Origin: Cyanophora paradoxa
Taxonomy: Eukaryota > Glaucocystophyceae > Cyanophorales > Cyanophoraceae
Assembly: GCA_004431415.1 (NCBI GenBank)
Contig: QPMI01000337.1
Coordinates: forward strand, 1 to 58,799
Direction: 5' to 3'
DNA: 58,799 bases
Below the pieces are notes generated by a model. The model saw only the letters and a program-made list of their open reading frames with translations. It had not been told where the DNA came from and made no database searches. Numbering within the stretch: the stretch's first letter is position 1; every line of letters starts with the position of its first letter. This document shows positions 20,683 through 33,700 of this stretch, in pieces. The position numbers and the translations under genes were made by a program.

Positions 20683-22003
20683 CTACATAGGGTCATTTCC
20701 ATTATCCAAAGCTACATAGCCAAGCTCCCTGTCAAGTTCCGCACATCTGCCAAAGCTCTCATGAGCTCTCTCCTCGCCTCGTCCCGGCCAGCAGACTGGA
20801 GACACGCAAGCATCCCAGAATAAGTGTGGATCTTGAACGGAAACAGGAAAGGAAAAAGGAATCACCCGGCGGGAGGTGGACAGCTCGAGGCGGGAAGCGA
20901 CGAGGTCCTCACCAACGAGCCCGTTGCCAGGGCTGAGCTCCGCAAAGCTGCGCGCTGGCGCCGGGCGGGCCCCAACCGTGCTCCCCTCGCTATCTGCGTC
21001 GTCCACTGCATAAAATGTCAGTCGGGACGACAGGGAAAAGAAATATGAGAGGCACCGGTCGAGAGAGACATAGCACCCGTCCGAGGCTTTGTCCGAGGCC
21101 CCCGGATAGGGAGCGAGGATGCCGCAAGGGATGACATGGTAAGAGAAGAGACTGTAGGTTCGCTACTCACTGACACAGTAGCTGTCCGCGTGCTCACAGG
21201 GCTGGTATCGCGGGATCCATGAGGAGCCGGGCGGAACCTCGTGGGGGAGGCCTTCCTCGTCGGCCCCGGCCCCCGCGCTTCCAGAGGCGCCGAGAGCCGA
21301 GCGACAGTCTCCTGATCCCTGGCCCGTTGCCGGAGCAGGGAGTCGACCTTCATGCTGATGTCGGCAAGGGAATCCCGAAGCGCGCCGGAATCAGGAGGGG
21401 GCGGTGCGGCAGCCTCGACGAGTGCAGGCGCGCTCGGAGCGGGCGCGTAGAAGGCTGCCGGGGCCGGCGGCGGCGCCGCTGCCGTGTAGAAGGCTGCCGG
21501 CGCTGGCGGGGGCCGCAAATCGTATGTCGGAGGCCGCAAATCGTATGTCGGTGGCTGCGCCACGGGCGCCTGCTGCTGGTTGAACCGCCCCATAAGGTCT
21601 TCGGTCCGCTCTCCGAAGCGCTCATTGACCCACCGAACGAACGTCCGGAGCTCGAGCTTCTCAGTCAGCTGTACGCGGTGTGGGCGACAGCAGTGCGCAG
21701 CATGCAGAAGCGCACTCTCGCTTGCAGCATGTCGAGATGCAGCTCGGTCGATACCTTCAAGCTCCGCGCGATGTCGCGGGCCTCGCAGGCCACCGACATA
21801 GCTTCCGTGCTAGCGTCCTTGACCTCCAGCACGAGCTGGCGCAAACGGACCATCTCCTGCGCCAACCGCTCGAGCTGTACATGTGTAGAGCTGCTCGCAG
21901 ACGCTCGCATTCTATTCGGAAGTTCCTTCAAGATGGGGGGATACCGCGCCGGGCTCAACGGCCGAAGCCTTTCAAATTCACTGCAAACATGAAATTGAAA
22001 CAT
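20683..22003 (-). CDS. Orphan coiled-coil protein with Pro/Ala/Tyr-rich repeats
   Basis: Three minus-strand exons in phase, 22003-21716, 21668-21056 and 21005-20683, about 407 residues. No family recognised. The N-terminal third is predicted helical coiled coil (HVQLERLAQEMVRLRQLVLE, ACEARDIARSLKVSTELHLD, LTEKLELRTFVRWVNERFGE). A repeat region follows: PPTYDLRPPTYDLRPP, then two APAAFY-type units, then a second helix (LRDSLADISMKVDSLLRQRA) and a Ser/Thr-rich tail. The last intron (21055-21006) has a textbook CCGACTGACATTTTATGCAG end, which supports the joining of exon 3. Start taken at MFQFHVCSEFE; the sequence just after it also looks like an acceptor (TTCATGTTTGCAG), so another 5' exon is possible, though only 122 bases separate it from the DPE2 stop. 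Confidence 0.6.
21509..21556 (-). repeat. Two-copy 21-bp coding repeat (PTYDLRP units)
   Basis: GGCCGCAAATCGTATGTCGG occurs twice back to back with one changed base, encoding consecutive PPTYDLR units in the orphan coiled-coil protein. Confidence 0.85.
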
Positions 22004-22125
22004 CTGAACTGAAACCTGTTAAGCCTTCAAAGCTGTGGCTTAATTGTGCGAGTTCCGACAGCGACAGCGTCGCAATCGAGCCGCCCGCTGAGCGCGATGG
22101 CCTGCAGCTGGCGGGGCGGCGGGGT

Positions 22126-25100
22126 CTAGTAGGGCTTGCCGCGCCCGGAGGCGGCGACGATGGAGGCGGTCTCGGCGGTGAAGGCGCCGTTGGCGGCGAG
22201 CTCGTCCACGTCGAGGTGCAGCCGCCAGCGCCAGTAGTGCTCCGCGTTCGCCGGCACGTTGATCTGCCCCCGCGTTGGGAGGCGCCCGGGGGCGGGGCGG
22301 GGCGGGGCGGGGCGGGGCGGGGCGGGCCTGCTCGTCGCGGGGGTTGGGCCAGCAGAGCTCCTTGCGGAGGGCGACCAGGTCCTGCCGGCCCCGTGAGGCC
22401 CTGCCGGGGCGGGGCGGCGGCGCGCGCGGCGCGGGCGGGGCGGGCCTGGATGGGGAAGACGGCGAGGACGGAGGGGGAGCGGAGGTGCTGCTCCACGATG
22501 GCCTTGGCGATGTGCGGCTCGCAGGCCTGCGGGGCCCCGCCCTGCATCCCCAGCATCCCGTTGTAGAACTTCTGCGTCTTCCCGCGGTCCTCCTCCCACC
22601 AGCCCCTGCCCGCCCCTCGTCTCACCTTCGAGCGGGGCGGGGCGGGGCGGCTGGGGGCGGACCGGACGGTGGACATGTCGTGGCAGGAGGGGGTGCAGAC
22701 GGTGAGGTAGGGGTAGGCGGCGGGGTCGCCGAAGTCGACCTTGTCCTCCGCCGGCATGCGCTGGATGCGGAGGCCCAGGATGGCGAGCCGCTCCAGCACG
22801 CCCGCCACGCACTCCGGCACCATCCCCAGGTCCTCCCCGCACACCAGCATGTCCGACGCGTCCTTCATCATCGGCAGCTTCTCCATCGCCTTGCCCGCCC
22901 ACAGCCCGTCCTGCCGCTCGTAGAAGTAGCTGCCGCGCCGCCGCCGTCAGCGGCGCCGCGGGGCGGGGCGGGGCGGGGCGGGGCGGGGCCGGGGGCGCGC
23001 TTGACGTAGAGGTTATAGAGCTCGCGCTTCCAGTCGGCAGAGGGGAGCTCGTTGTACGAGGAGGTGTTGTGCATGAGGATGCGCGGGTGGTACGCGTCGG
23101 CCTCCTCGTCGTCCCGCCGCAGCACCACGTTGTCCATCAGCTCGAACAGCCCGTTCCGCGTCTGCCCCGCACCGTCACCCCGCGCCCCCGGCTGCGCGCC
23201 CGGGGGCCGGGTCCCTCACCCGCTCGGCGGCAGTGCGCTGCCACTCGGGGGCGTCCGCCGGCACCCGGAGCGCCGCCTGGCGGCCCGCCGCGTCGGGGCG
23301 GGGTAGGGAGCCGGGGCAGGGAGGGGGCCGGCGCGCCTCGATCTTGCGCTCGGTGTCGAACTGGGGCCGGAAGCGGAAGGCGTGCGGGCGCGGCTCGCAC
23401 GGCTCAAAGTACTGCCCCGCCCGGCCCCGGTCGGCGGCGCGAGGGCGGCGGGGGGCGGGGCGGGCGGGGCGGGCGGACGGTGTCGAGGATGCGCTGCGCC
23501 TCGGGCTGGGGGAAGATGCGCTCCACGAGGTGCCGCCGCACGTACGGCTCTGCGCAGCCCGTCACACGCCGCCCGCCCCGCGCGCGCGCTGCGGCCGGCG
23601 GCGCGCCTGTGAGGCGGTTGATGTCCCAGATGCCGAACTTGTCGAGCTCCGCCTTGCGGATGGGGATGGCGGGGCGGAAGCGGCCTGGCGGGGGTGAGGG
23701 GCGGCGGGGCGGGCGGGGTCGTGCGGACCGAGGAGGCCGGTGACGCAGTAGTCGGGGATCTCCCAGATGCGGAAGAAGCCGAGGATGTGGTCGATGCGGT
23801 AGGCGTGGAAGTACTTGGCCATGTGCCGCAGCCGCATCCGCCACCACGCGTACCCGTCCTTCCCCATCTCCTCCCAGTTGTACGTCGGGAAGCCCCAGTT
23901 CTGGCCCATCACCGCTGCGCCCCGCTCGCGGAGCGCAGGACGGGGCGGGGCGGGGCGGGGCGCGAACCGAAGAAGTCGGGCGGGGCCCCGGTCTGCGTGT
24001 TCATGCGGAAGAGGCTCCGGGCGATCCAGGTGTCCGCGCTGCGCCCCGTCAGGCGCGAGGCAGGGGCGGGGGGCGGGGGGCGGGGGCGGGGGGCGGCGCG
24101 CCAGGCCTTGTTGACGCCGATGGGGAGGTCGCCCTTGACGGCGACGTGCTTCGAGACGGCGTACCTGGCCCCGCCCCGGCCCGCTGAGGGGCGCCGGGGA
24201 GCCGGCTGGGCGGCGGGGGGCGCACTGGGTGGCCTCGAGGAGCTGGCGGTGGGCGTGGAACTGGACGAAGCAGTGGAGGGTCACAGCGTCAAAGTGGGGC
24301 GAGCCCGGCGCCGCGAACGCCTCCATCTCCGCCTGCGCGCCCCTCTCCGCGCGCGCAGCGGGGCGGGGGGAGGCGGGGCGGGGGCGGACGCGGGACATGT
24401 GGGCGCGCTTGCCCCAGCGGGAGAAATCGGCCGAGTCGGTGAGGTCGCGGAAGAAGCAGAAGACGGCGTAGGGGAGGAGCCAGTCGGCGTTCTCCGCGTA
24501 GAAGGCCCGGTACTCGGGCGAGGCGAGGAAGGCGGACTTGTGGGCGAGGTAGAGCTCGCGCAGCACGCGCCGCTTCAGCTTCATCACCCCCTCGAAGTCC
24601 ACCGCCGGCAGCGCGTTCAGCCGCTTCTGCTCCTCCTCCACCTCCCGCCCCAGGCCCGCCGGCATGCCCCCGACCGCCGCCAGGTTCACGTACCCCGGGT
24701 GCAGCGCGATCACCGACACCGAACTGCGCCCCGCTCGCCCCGCGGCGCGGCGGTGCGGCGGGCCGGGACGGGGCGGGGGCGCGCCTGTAGGGGTACGAGT
24801 CGCGCCAGGTCCCTGTGACGGTGGTGTCGTTGACGGGGAGGAGCTGGGCGGGGCGTCAGGGCGAGGGGCGGCGGGGGCGCGTGGCGGGGGCGGGGAGGGC
24901 GGGGCGGGGCGGGCCTGGATGAGCTGGATGCTGCACTTGGCGCAGAGGTCGACGAGGGGCTTGAGGTCCAGGAACTCCCCGATGCCCCCGCTCCGCCCCG
25001 TCCGCAGCGAGAAGACCGGCACCGCCACCCCGGCCCCGCGCCACGCCCCCTCGTACTGCCCTCGCCCCCGTCGCCCGGCGCCGGCGGGGGCGGAGGAGCG

Positions 25101-26392
25101 GCGCGGGCGGGGCGCGGGGGCGCACGCGGAAGTTCTCCTCGTGGAAGAGGGTGATGCTGGCGGGGAGGCCCTTGGCGCCCTGCGCGCCCGCCCCCGCCTC
25201 CTCCACCCTGCCGCCCCACCGCTCGGCGGGGCCCGCGCGGGGCGAAGCGGGGAGGGGCGGGGCGGGCACAGGTCGAGGGCGTCGAGGGGGAGGATGCGGT
25301 TGTCGCCGGCCTCCCACGCCGGCTCCGAGCGGTCCGCCCGCGCCGCCACGAACTTGTACCTGCCGCCCGCCCCGCCCCGTCCCGCCTCACCCCCAGCAAA
25401 GAAGAGAAAAGGAGGGAAAAGGAAGGGGCGGACGAGAGGGGCAGGTCCTCGCGGGCGACGAGGAGGTCGACGCTCCAGAGGGGGAACGCCTCGCCGCTCA
25501 TCGGCACCGCCTTCTTCACGTCCCACCCGCCCAGCGCCGCCGGCGCCCCGCACACGAACACCGTGTCCTCCGGGCCCACCCGCGGCGCGTACAGCTGCAA
25601 CCGCACCCACAGCCGCCCCTTCGAGCCGGCCGCCGTGATCGCTGCGGGCGGGCGGCTCGCGCGGGGGCTAGCGGCAGGCAGGGAAAGGAGGGCAGACCGA
25701 CGGGCTCGGACGGGGCGGGGGCGCTCTTCTTCGCGCGGCCGAAGATGACGTCGCGGAAGGCGGAGGTCATGAAGATGGTCTCGGGGTCCGAGCCCTTCTG
25801 CTCGCCCCGCTCGGCCCGCGCGCGGGGCCCGGAGCGGCGCGCCGCGCACCCGCCAAGAGTCCTTGAGCTCGACCGCGGTGAGGCTCTTGACGACGTCGGC
25901 GGCGAGCTTAAGGGTGCGGTAGCCGCCGCCCTCCACCTCCACGGAGCCGTCGCCGCTCTTGAGCACGTAGCGGTACTTGAAGCCCTCGATGAGCGCCGAC
26001 GCCGGCAGCGCCATCGTCGCCCGCCACTTCGCCCACGGCGCATAGGTCAACGCCGCGCCGGGCGCGCCGTCCTTTGCAGCGAGCTGCGGGATGGAACCCT
26101 CCACGAAAAGGACCTGGCCAAACTGCGCGAAGAGAATGAGACGAGCTGAAGGGTCGCGCGCAGGCCTGAGCCGGCGGCTATCCCAACTGCCGTGCACGAC
26201 TGCGCGCGCCCGGCCACCCTGCGCGGCCGGAGGGTCGAAGGTGGCGAATTCGAGACGCACCTGAGTGTCATAGCTGGTCTTGAATGTCACCCTCACGCTG
26301 CCTGCGAGTCGGGCGCACGAGCGGTCAGCGCGCAAAGACAGTTCGGCAGGAAAAGCGCCGCTACAGTATGCAGGCGCACCTGCGACGGCCAT
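22126..26392 (-). CDS. DPE2: 4-alpha-glucanotransferase DPE2 (two CBM20 + GH77)
   Basis: Cytosolic disproportionating enzyme transferring glucose from maltose to glycans; central to turnover of starch products outside the plastid. It starts at MAVAGAPAYCSG (26392) and stops after GKPY at 22128-22126. The first CBM20 spans about 26392-25870 (VRVTFKTSYDTQ, FGQVLFVEGSIPQLAAKDG, WRATMALPASALIEGFKYRY). The second lies at about 25650-25270 (LYAPRVGPEDTVFVCGAPA, ALGGWDVKKAVPM, WEAGDNRILPLD). GH77 follows: VAVPVFSLRTGRSGGIGEFL, LLPVNDT, ALHPGYVNL, GQNWGFPTYNWEEMGKDGY. Catalytic nucleophile Asp is in FHAYRIDHILGFFRIWEIP (about 23790), acid/base Glu in CGEDLGMVPECV (about 22830), third Asp in TPSCHDMSTVR (about 22675). 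All three are present. A dozen or more introns, many carrying tandem CGGGG units on the plus strand. Head-to-head with VPS39 (96 bp). Confidence 0.94.
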
Positions 26393-26488
26393 CGTGGCGA
26401 ACCGGCCCGCCTGGCGGTCAACCAAGCAGGCACCGAACGAGCTGTAGCCCCCCCTCGACCCCAGGTCCCCCCTCAAGCCGCCCCTGCG
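26393..26488. promoter_or_regulatory. Divergent spacer between DPE2 and VPS39
   Basis: 96 bases between opposite start codons, pyrimidine-rich on the VPS39 side. A shared promoter is inferred from spacing; no defined motif is seen. Confidence 0.35.
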
Positions 26489-29400
26489 ATGTCGGTCTTC
26501 GACGCGCAGGTCCGTATTCTTGCGCATGGAGCACATGCGCACCTCACGCGCGTGCCCTCCAGGAGCTGGCCGTCGGGTGGTCGGGCCCCATCTCGGCGGC
26601 CGACACCTGGGCCGCGAACCTCGTTGCCGGCACAACCGACGGGCAGCTCCTGTTGCTTGCGCGGCTCAGCGGATCAGATGGTGCGGCGCCCGCTCCGCTC
26701 GGGTTCGCGGCGTCACCGCGCGCTCGCAGGCGCCCCCAGCTCGCTGCGGGTCATGGACAGGCGGGACGGCCCCAAGAGACCGGTCGAGCAAATCTCTGTT
26801 GTCGAGCGCCTCTTCGCAGTCCTCGCGCTCTCCGGTGCGCCGTTCGCTCGGCGCGCCCGCGGCGCTGACGGCCGTGGCCAGACTCCGTCGTCTCCGTCCA
26901 CGATCTGTCGAGCCTGAAGCACGTGCGAGATCAGTTCGGCAAAGGCACTGTGGCGTACGCGCTGTACACGCCGCGGCCCGGGGAGCAGCACCCCATCCAG
27001 GTCTGCTGCGCCATCAAGCGCTCGCTGCACCTCTACTCGTGGAACGCCGAGAGGAAGAAGTTCGACGTCGAGAAGGCACGCGCGCCTCCGGAACGGCGCG
27101 GGCGGGCACGGGCCTGAGGGGCGCGCAGCGGCTGGAAAACGCGCTGGCGGACTCGCCGCGGGCGCTCCGCTTCCTGGGCCCTTCGCTGCTGCTGGCGACC
27201 TTCCGGAGGGACTTCGCGGCCGTCAACGTTGCCACGGGGGCCGTGTACGAGATCACGCTCCCCGCCGCCCCGCCGGGGGCCCCCGCGGAGGGCGGCGGCG
27301 GCATCCTCGCCTCGGCGGCCGGCTACGTGAGCGCAGCGTACGCGGGGGCACCCCTCGCGGCGGCCGCCGCGCCGGTGTCCCCCGACGAGGTCCTCCTCGC
27401 GCGCGACGGTGAGGGCCCCCCCGACCCGCCCTCGAGGCCGCTGACGCCGAGCCGCGGGGCAGGCGTGGGACACTTCGTGGGCCCGACGGGGCTCCCCACG
27501 GGGCGCCCGCCGCTCTCGTGGCCCCAGCAGCCGGCGCACGTCGCCGTCTGCCCGCCCTTCGTCCTCGCCCTCCTCCCCGCCGCCGCCTCCCCCGCCGCCT
27601 CCCCCGGCTCCTCCCTCGGCGCCGGCTCCTACCGCGGCCCCTCGCCGGCCGCCGGGGGCCCCGCCGCGGTGCTGCACGTGCACCTGCTGCTCCCGGCGAT
27701 GCAGCGGGCGCCCGTGCTGATCCAGGTGGCGCCGGCCCCGGGGCGCGGCTGCTGGCGGCGCGGGCGCTGGCGGCGGTATACGCGCTCGGGGAGCGGGGGC
27801 GGTGCTGCTGGCGCCGCTGGGGCGGTGGAGCAGGCGCTGGGGCTGGCGGGGGCGGGCGCCTGGAGGAGGCCCTCGCCCTCGCCGACCTCGAGGAGGACGA
27901 CGCCGCCCGCGACGCCGCCTCCCGCGCACGCCACCCGCCGCCCCGCCCCGCCCCGCCCGCACCCCCTCACCCCGCCCCGCGCGCAGCACCTGCGACGGCA
28001 GTACGCGCGGCAGCTGCTCGAGCGGCGCGATTTCGAGGGCGGCCTTGCCCAGCTCCGCGCCGCCCGCGCCCCGCTCGCCGAGGCCCGCCCGCCCCCTGCC
28101 CCGTGCCCCGCCCGTGCCTCACCCCGCGCAGGTCCTTGGCATCTTCCGGCGCCTGCTGCCCGTCTCCTCTGAGCTGGCGGAGAAGCTGCGCGGCCCGCGC
28201 GCGGAGCCGGCTCCGCACGCAGCCTTTCCCACGGCGGGTGGCGTGCCGGACGCGCCCCTCCCTGTCCTCGGTGCGCGCGCCGGCAGGCCGGTGGTGCAAG
28301 CGCGGCGAGCATGCCTGAGGCGGGGGCAGAGGGGGACGTGGAGGGGGCGGGCGTGGAGGCGCTGGGGGCCCTGGTGGACGACCTGCTGCAGCGCCGGGCG
28401 GAGCTCACCGGCGCCGCGCGGACGGGCGAGGCCGGCCCGGCGCTGGGGGCGGGGGAGGCGGAGGCGGGGCGGCGCGGGGTGGACACGGCGCTGCTGGAGG
28501 CGTACGTGCGGTGCCGGGAGGCGCTCGTGGGGCCCTTCCTCGACGCCCGCCCCGCCGTCGCCTTCCCCGACGCCGCCGCCGTCCTCTCCGCCGCCCGCGT
28601 CCGCCACCCCCGCCCCGCCTGCGCCCTCTCTTCCCCCGGCGACACCGGCCGGCGCAGAAATACCGCGAGCTCGGCCGCCTGCACGCCGCGCACGGCGCCC
28701 ACAGCGACGCCCTCGCCCTCTTCAAGCGGTCCGTCATCCCCGCGGCGACTGCCACCCCACCCGCCGACGCCCCGCAGGCTGGCCGACGAGGGGTACCGGG
28801 AAGAGGGGGCGGGGGCGGGCGGGGCGCCGTTCGGGGCGCAAGCGGCGGTGGAGTACCTAGTGGAGCTGCGGCGGCGGCGCCCGGGGCTGCCCGAGGCGGA
28901 GGCGGGGGCGGCGGAGGCGGCGGAGGAGGCGGGGGCGGCGTGGCTGCTGCGGGAGCACCCGGAGGCCGGCCTCGCGCTCCTCACGGACCCGTCGGCGCGG
29001 TACGGGGCCCCGGTGGGGCGGAGGAGGCGGCAGCGGGGCGGGCGCTGGCGCTGGTGCGGGCGCACGCCCCGCGCCTCGCCCTCCGCCTCCTCGAGCACCT
29101 CGTCTCCGAGCGGCGCGTCCCCTCCCCGGCCCTCCACACCGCCCTCGCCGCCGCCCTCCTCCGCCGCGCCCTCCCCGCCCCCCCGGCCCCGGCCCCCGCC
29201 CCCGCCCCCGTTCCCGCCCCGTCTCCGGCCTCCACTTCCGCCCAGCCGGCCACGTCCAAGAAGGGCAAGAAAGGAAAGCAGCAGCAGCAGGCGCAGCAGC
29301 AGGCGCAGCAGCCGCCGCCACCGGCGGAGGCGGCGGCGACGGTGCCGGCTGCGGAGGCGGGGCCGGCGGCGGAGGGCCTCTTGGAGGTAGAGGTGGAGGG

Positions 29401-30343
29401 GGCGGCGAGCGAGGAGGAAGCGCGGGAGAGCGCGGGGCGGCTGGTGCGGCTGCTGGAGGCGTCGGCGCACTGCGAGGCGGGGCCGCTGCTCGCGCTGCTG
29501 GAGGCGCGGGGCGGGGCGGGGCGCTGCCGGAGGCGCGGGCGCTGCTGCTGGGGCGGCTGGGGCGGCTGCGGGAGGCGTTCGCGCTGCAGGTGCACGCGCT
29601 GGGGCCCCCGCCCTGGCGGAGCGCTTCTGCGAGCGGCGCTACGCGGAGAGCCCCGCCGCCGGCGCCGACGCCTACGCCGCCCTCCTCGAGGCCCGCCCCC
29701 CCGCCCCCCCGCCCTCCCGTCGCAGCTCGTGAGGCCTTCCCCGCAGGTGTGCGTGCGGCCCGGGGAGGGGCGGGAGGCGAACGCCGCGCTGGCGCTGGAG
29801 CTGCTGGAGCGGCACGCGACGCGCTTCGAGCCGGCGGCGGTGCTGGCGGCGCTCCCCGAGGAGCTCCCCGTCGGGCCCGTCGTCGCCGGCTTCGTGCAGC
29901 GCGTCGTCCGCGGCAGCACCGCCGCCTACCGCTCCGCCCTCCTCCTCAAGTCCCTCCTCCACGTCCAGAGCGCCCAGGCCCGCCCCGCCCCGCCCCGCCC
30001 CGCCCCGCCCCCGGCCAGCGTGCGCCGCCCGGGCGAGCCGGCGCCGGGGCGCAGGTCGAGGTGGAGCTCGGCGACCTCAAGCGCGCCTGCGTCACCGTCG
30101 TGCGCCCCGCCCGCCTCCGCTTTCCCCTCGCGCCCCCTCAGGCCTCACGTGCCCCCCCGCGCCCCGCAGGAGCCGCACCGGACGTGCCCCGTCTGCGGCA
30201 AGCGGATCGGGACGGCGGTCTTCGCGCTCTACCCCAACCGCTCCACCCTCGTGCACTACTCGTGCTGCCGCGACCGCAGCGTCGACCCCGTCACTGGCCA
30301 CAACTACGGCGGGGCTAGCGCTGCCGGCGCGCACGGCGCGTAG
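26489..30343 (+). CDS. VPS39: VPS39/VAM6-like HOPS subunit
   Basis: Tethering subunit for late endosome and vacuole fusion. Begins MSVFDAQ joined to ELAVGWSGPISAADTWAANL, VAGTTDGQLLLLA, a CNH-type N-terminal beta-propeller start. More CNH text: HVRDQFGKGTVAYALY, HPIQVCCAIKRSLHLYSWNA, RALRFLGPSLLLATFRRDF, VNVATGAVYEITLP. Helical clathrin-repeat-like exons follow (LRRQYARQLLERRDFEGGLA, VLGIFRRLLPVSSELAEKLR, TALLEAYVRCREALVGPFLD, KYRELGRLHAAHGAHSDALA, NAALALELLERHATRFEPAA). The diagnostic C-terminal domain is HRTCPVCGKRIGTAVFALYP, then STLVHYSCC and DPVTGHNYG, matching the Vps39 C-terminal zinc-type region. A charged/Gln-rich insert (KKGKKGKQQQQ) sits near 29260-29330. Many internal junctions were not fixed. 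Confidence 0.85.
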
Positions 30344-30563
30344 CAAGTAGCACCCTTTTCTCATCCCTATGTACAGGATGCGTGCTTTGCAACGTTTAAG
30401 CGGCCGCCGGGCCGAAGAAGGATGGCCGATCGAGGAACGCGAACGAAGGAAGCGGGGTTGGGGGGATTCTAAGAGAGCCGGCCCGGGAGGGGGTACGCCT
30501 CGTCACCCTGACTTGCGGCCGCCAGCTGAGGCTGGCAGGGCCAGCAGGGCCCGCGCGTAGAAC

Positions 30564-30673
30564 ATGCGCATCGACCAGATCACAAACCGCGATGACCAGA
30601 TCCAGCCTCCAACGCCCTCTCCGCAGCCCAACCATGGCACAAGTCTGAGCATTCGCCCGAGCCACAACAGTCC

Positions 30674-30717
<44 letters not shown>

Positions 30718-33700
30718 TGCCGAGCGGCCACGGCATGCAATTGTTGCAGCAGCAGCAGCAGTTCGCGCAGCAGCAGCAGCAGCAGCAGGTCGTTGCAAAC
30801 CTTCCCGCCGGCCCTGCTCAATCTCTGATGCTGCAGCCGCATCTGTTTGCACAGCCGTTCGTAGGCACGGGAGCGCCGTGCAGCGGCGTTGTCGTGCCCG
30901 TTCGACACCCGCCGGCGAACGCGATGATGCAGGCTCCTATGCATTACGGGCATCATTACATGGGCGCTTACGGGATGCAGATGCACGTCAACGCGCCACA
31001 GCAGATGTCGCCGCATCCAATCCCACAACATCAGCTGCAGGCGACTGCTTCTCAACCTCTGCAACCCTCGCAGCACCCGCCAACAGCCTATCAGATCCCG
31101 CATCACCCGCTGCAGTCGACCCTCTTCCACTTCGCGCAGCCGCTACCGCTGCAACACCAGCTGCAGCCGACTGCAGCTGCATCTGGGGCTGTGCAGCCCC
31201 CGCAGCACCAGTCAGCTGCCCCTCAAATCCCGCAGCCTTCGCACCATGTCGCCTCTCAGATCCCGCAGGCTCCGCAGCACCAGCTGCAGCCAACTGCCCC
31301 TCAAATCCGGCAGAATCCGCAGCACCAACTGAGTGCAGCCGCCTTTCAGAACGAGCAGCCACTGCAGCTAGCGCCCGCTGCAGCTCCCGCCCCCAGTTCA
31401 AGCGAGTCACAAGCAGGGTCCCGATTCAGAGCAGGATACCTCAACACCCTCAAGCAGAACCACGCACCGTTCAAGCTGGGAGGTACGCAGATCCCGTCTG
31501 AGCGCCTCATCCACCCTGACGCGTTCTCCATGCAGCGATCGCTGAGTTCCTCGACAACGCACGAGATGCAGGCGCGAAGCTCATCCAAATCACGCAGCAG
31601 AAATCACTCCCCATTCCGAAAGCCTGGCACGGCGGCGGGAGCGGCGCGCGAATGAGTGGCGCGGCCATTGCTATCACAGACGTGCGCCCCCCCCTCACCT
31701 TCCTCTTCCCCAGCCCTGAATCTCCTCTCGCAGGACGGGAAGGGCATGGCCATGGAGGAGCTGGAACAGTGCTTCCTGTACGGAGGCTCGAGCAAGGATG
31801 CGGCGGCTATTGGGGGGTACGGGGTCGGCTTCAAGAGCGGCGCCGCGCGCGTCGCCAAGGAGGCGGCCGTCTTCACCATCACTGGCAACGGCGACCGCTG
31901 CGTGGGCCTCTTCGGCAAGTTCTACATTGACATGAAGGACAGCATGGACGCTGTCGTCGTTGGTGCGCCCTGCCCGCTCGCCCGAGCCCGCCTCGCCCAC
32001 TTACTTGTGCGCGCCGCAAGCCCCGTGGCCGCGGGCCGGGGAGCCGTACGCGAGCACGCCAAGACGGGAGGATTTCATGCGCTATTCGGCATTCCCGACC
32101 CCCGAGGAGGTGGAGGCGGAGCTCGCCAAGGTGGGCGGCGGCAGCGGGAGCGGGACGCGCGTCGTCCTGTACGACCTGCTGGAAGACGACCAGCCGCTCG
32201 CCTTCACCCCCGACGGCACGGACCTCGTCGTGAAGCGACGCAACGGGAGCCCCTTCGTCCTCCCCTCCCGCACCGAGCAGCAGCTCCTCCCGGGGACGCC
32301 GCTCCCCGCGGACAGCTCCCTGCGCGCCTACTGCGGCCTCCTCTTCGCGGGCGAGGGGCCCAGCTTCGAGATCGGGGGCGAGGCGGTCCCGCAGAAGGCG
32401 CCGGAGGATGTCCTGGAGGCGGATCCGGAGCACCGCGTCCAGTACGAAGCCGAGTTCGGCGACGAAGGCGGATCGGTCGTCGTGAGCTACAGCTTCGGCT
32501 TCTCCCCTCGGCACCACGCGAAGCGCATCCCGGGGGCCTTCTGGTACTACAAGGAGCGGCTCATCCTCGCGTTCCTGCCCGTGGGGGACCAGGGCCGCGG
32601 CACGCAGAAGCTCCGCGGCGTCACCTGCGTCGTCCGCATCGACGGCTCGGGCCGCGACTCGCGACTGGATGTCACGAACACGAAGCAGGCAGGCTTGCCA
32701 GGGCGCGCCCATCCGCGCGAAAGGCTCAACGCTATGCGCAGGGCTTTGTGGCCACGCCGCTGCTGGAGGAGCTCAAGCGCTCCCTCAAGAAGTTTGCTGA
32801 CGTGTACTGGAACAAGGTCGCCGAGGACGGCGGTCCCGATATCTTGCGACAGCCCCGCAACATCGTGCCACCGCGTTCGAAGAAGTGGGTGGGCTGTACC
32901 GCTTGGTGCGCCCTCGAATCCAGCACCCGGGGCGCGATCGACGCACTGAGCGTCGCGCGCAGCAACAAGTGGCGGCGGCTTCCCGCGGATCACCCCAACA
33001 TCGGGGAGGATGATGATTGGTGCGGCATTTTTGCCGGCGTGCGCTGGCTTCGAACTGGCCTCGAAGAGTGGGGCGCAGGTTCTGCGCGATGTGTCCGGAC
33101 CGGGACGTGTGCTGCGAGGACCCTTCAGACCCAACCAAGAAGGACGAGCGGATGGTCAGCGCACGGGGCTTTGGTGGAGCCTCGACAGAGGGCGCCCAAC
33201 GTCAGCTCGAGCTGGAGGGTGACCCCGGGGCTGGGCCCGCCCACGCCAAGCATCCGGCGACCGCCAAATCCGGAAAAGCCATCACGCCCACGAAGGGCAT
33301 GAGGCTTGCCGTGGCCTCCAAGCCGGAGGGCGGCGCCAAGTCCTCGAACCCTTCAAAGCCCGGCGCCAAGCGGGCAAGGGACGAGGAGCCCGCGGGGAAG
33401 GCCGAGGCTGCAGGGCCCTCGCCCGCCAAGCGAGCAGAGAAGGTCGGGCCGGGATCAGCTGCCAAGCGCCCGGCGCCTGCCCCAGGGGCCGCCGCCAAGC
33501 CCTCCGCCTCGTCTTCGTCGGGCAAGGACGCCGAGCCTGAGCGCAAGAAGCCAAGTGCGCGCCGCCCCCGGCCCCCTGCGGATCTGGAGCACGCATTTCT
33601 GACCCTCCGACCCAGATTTCGGCTTTCTGGCGGAGGCGGGCTCGGGACTGCTGACCAAGCGACCGGAGCAGCCCAAGCCCGCATCAGGCGCCAAGCCCGC

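Noticed and set aside
24710-26635. Continuous 641-codon open frame over the DPE2 5' half
   Set aside because: Only the parts inside real exons show CBM20 sequence; the rest reads through introns as low-complexity Arg/Pro/Ser.
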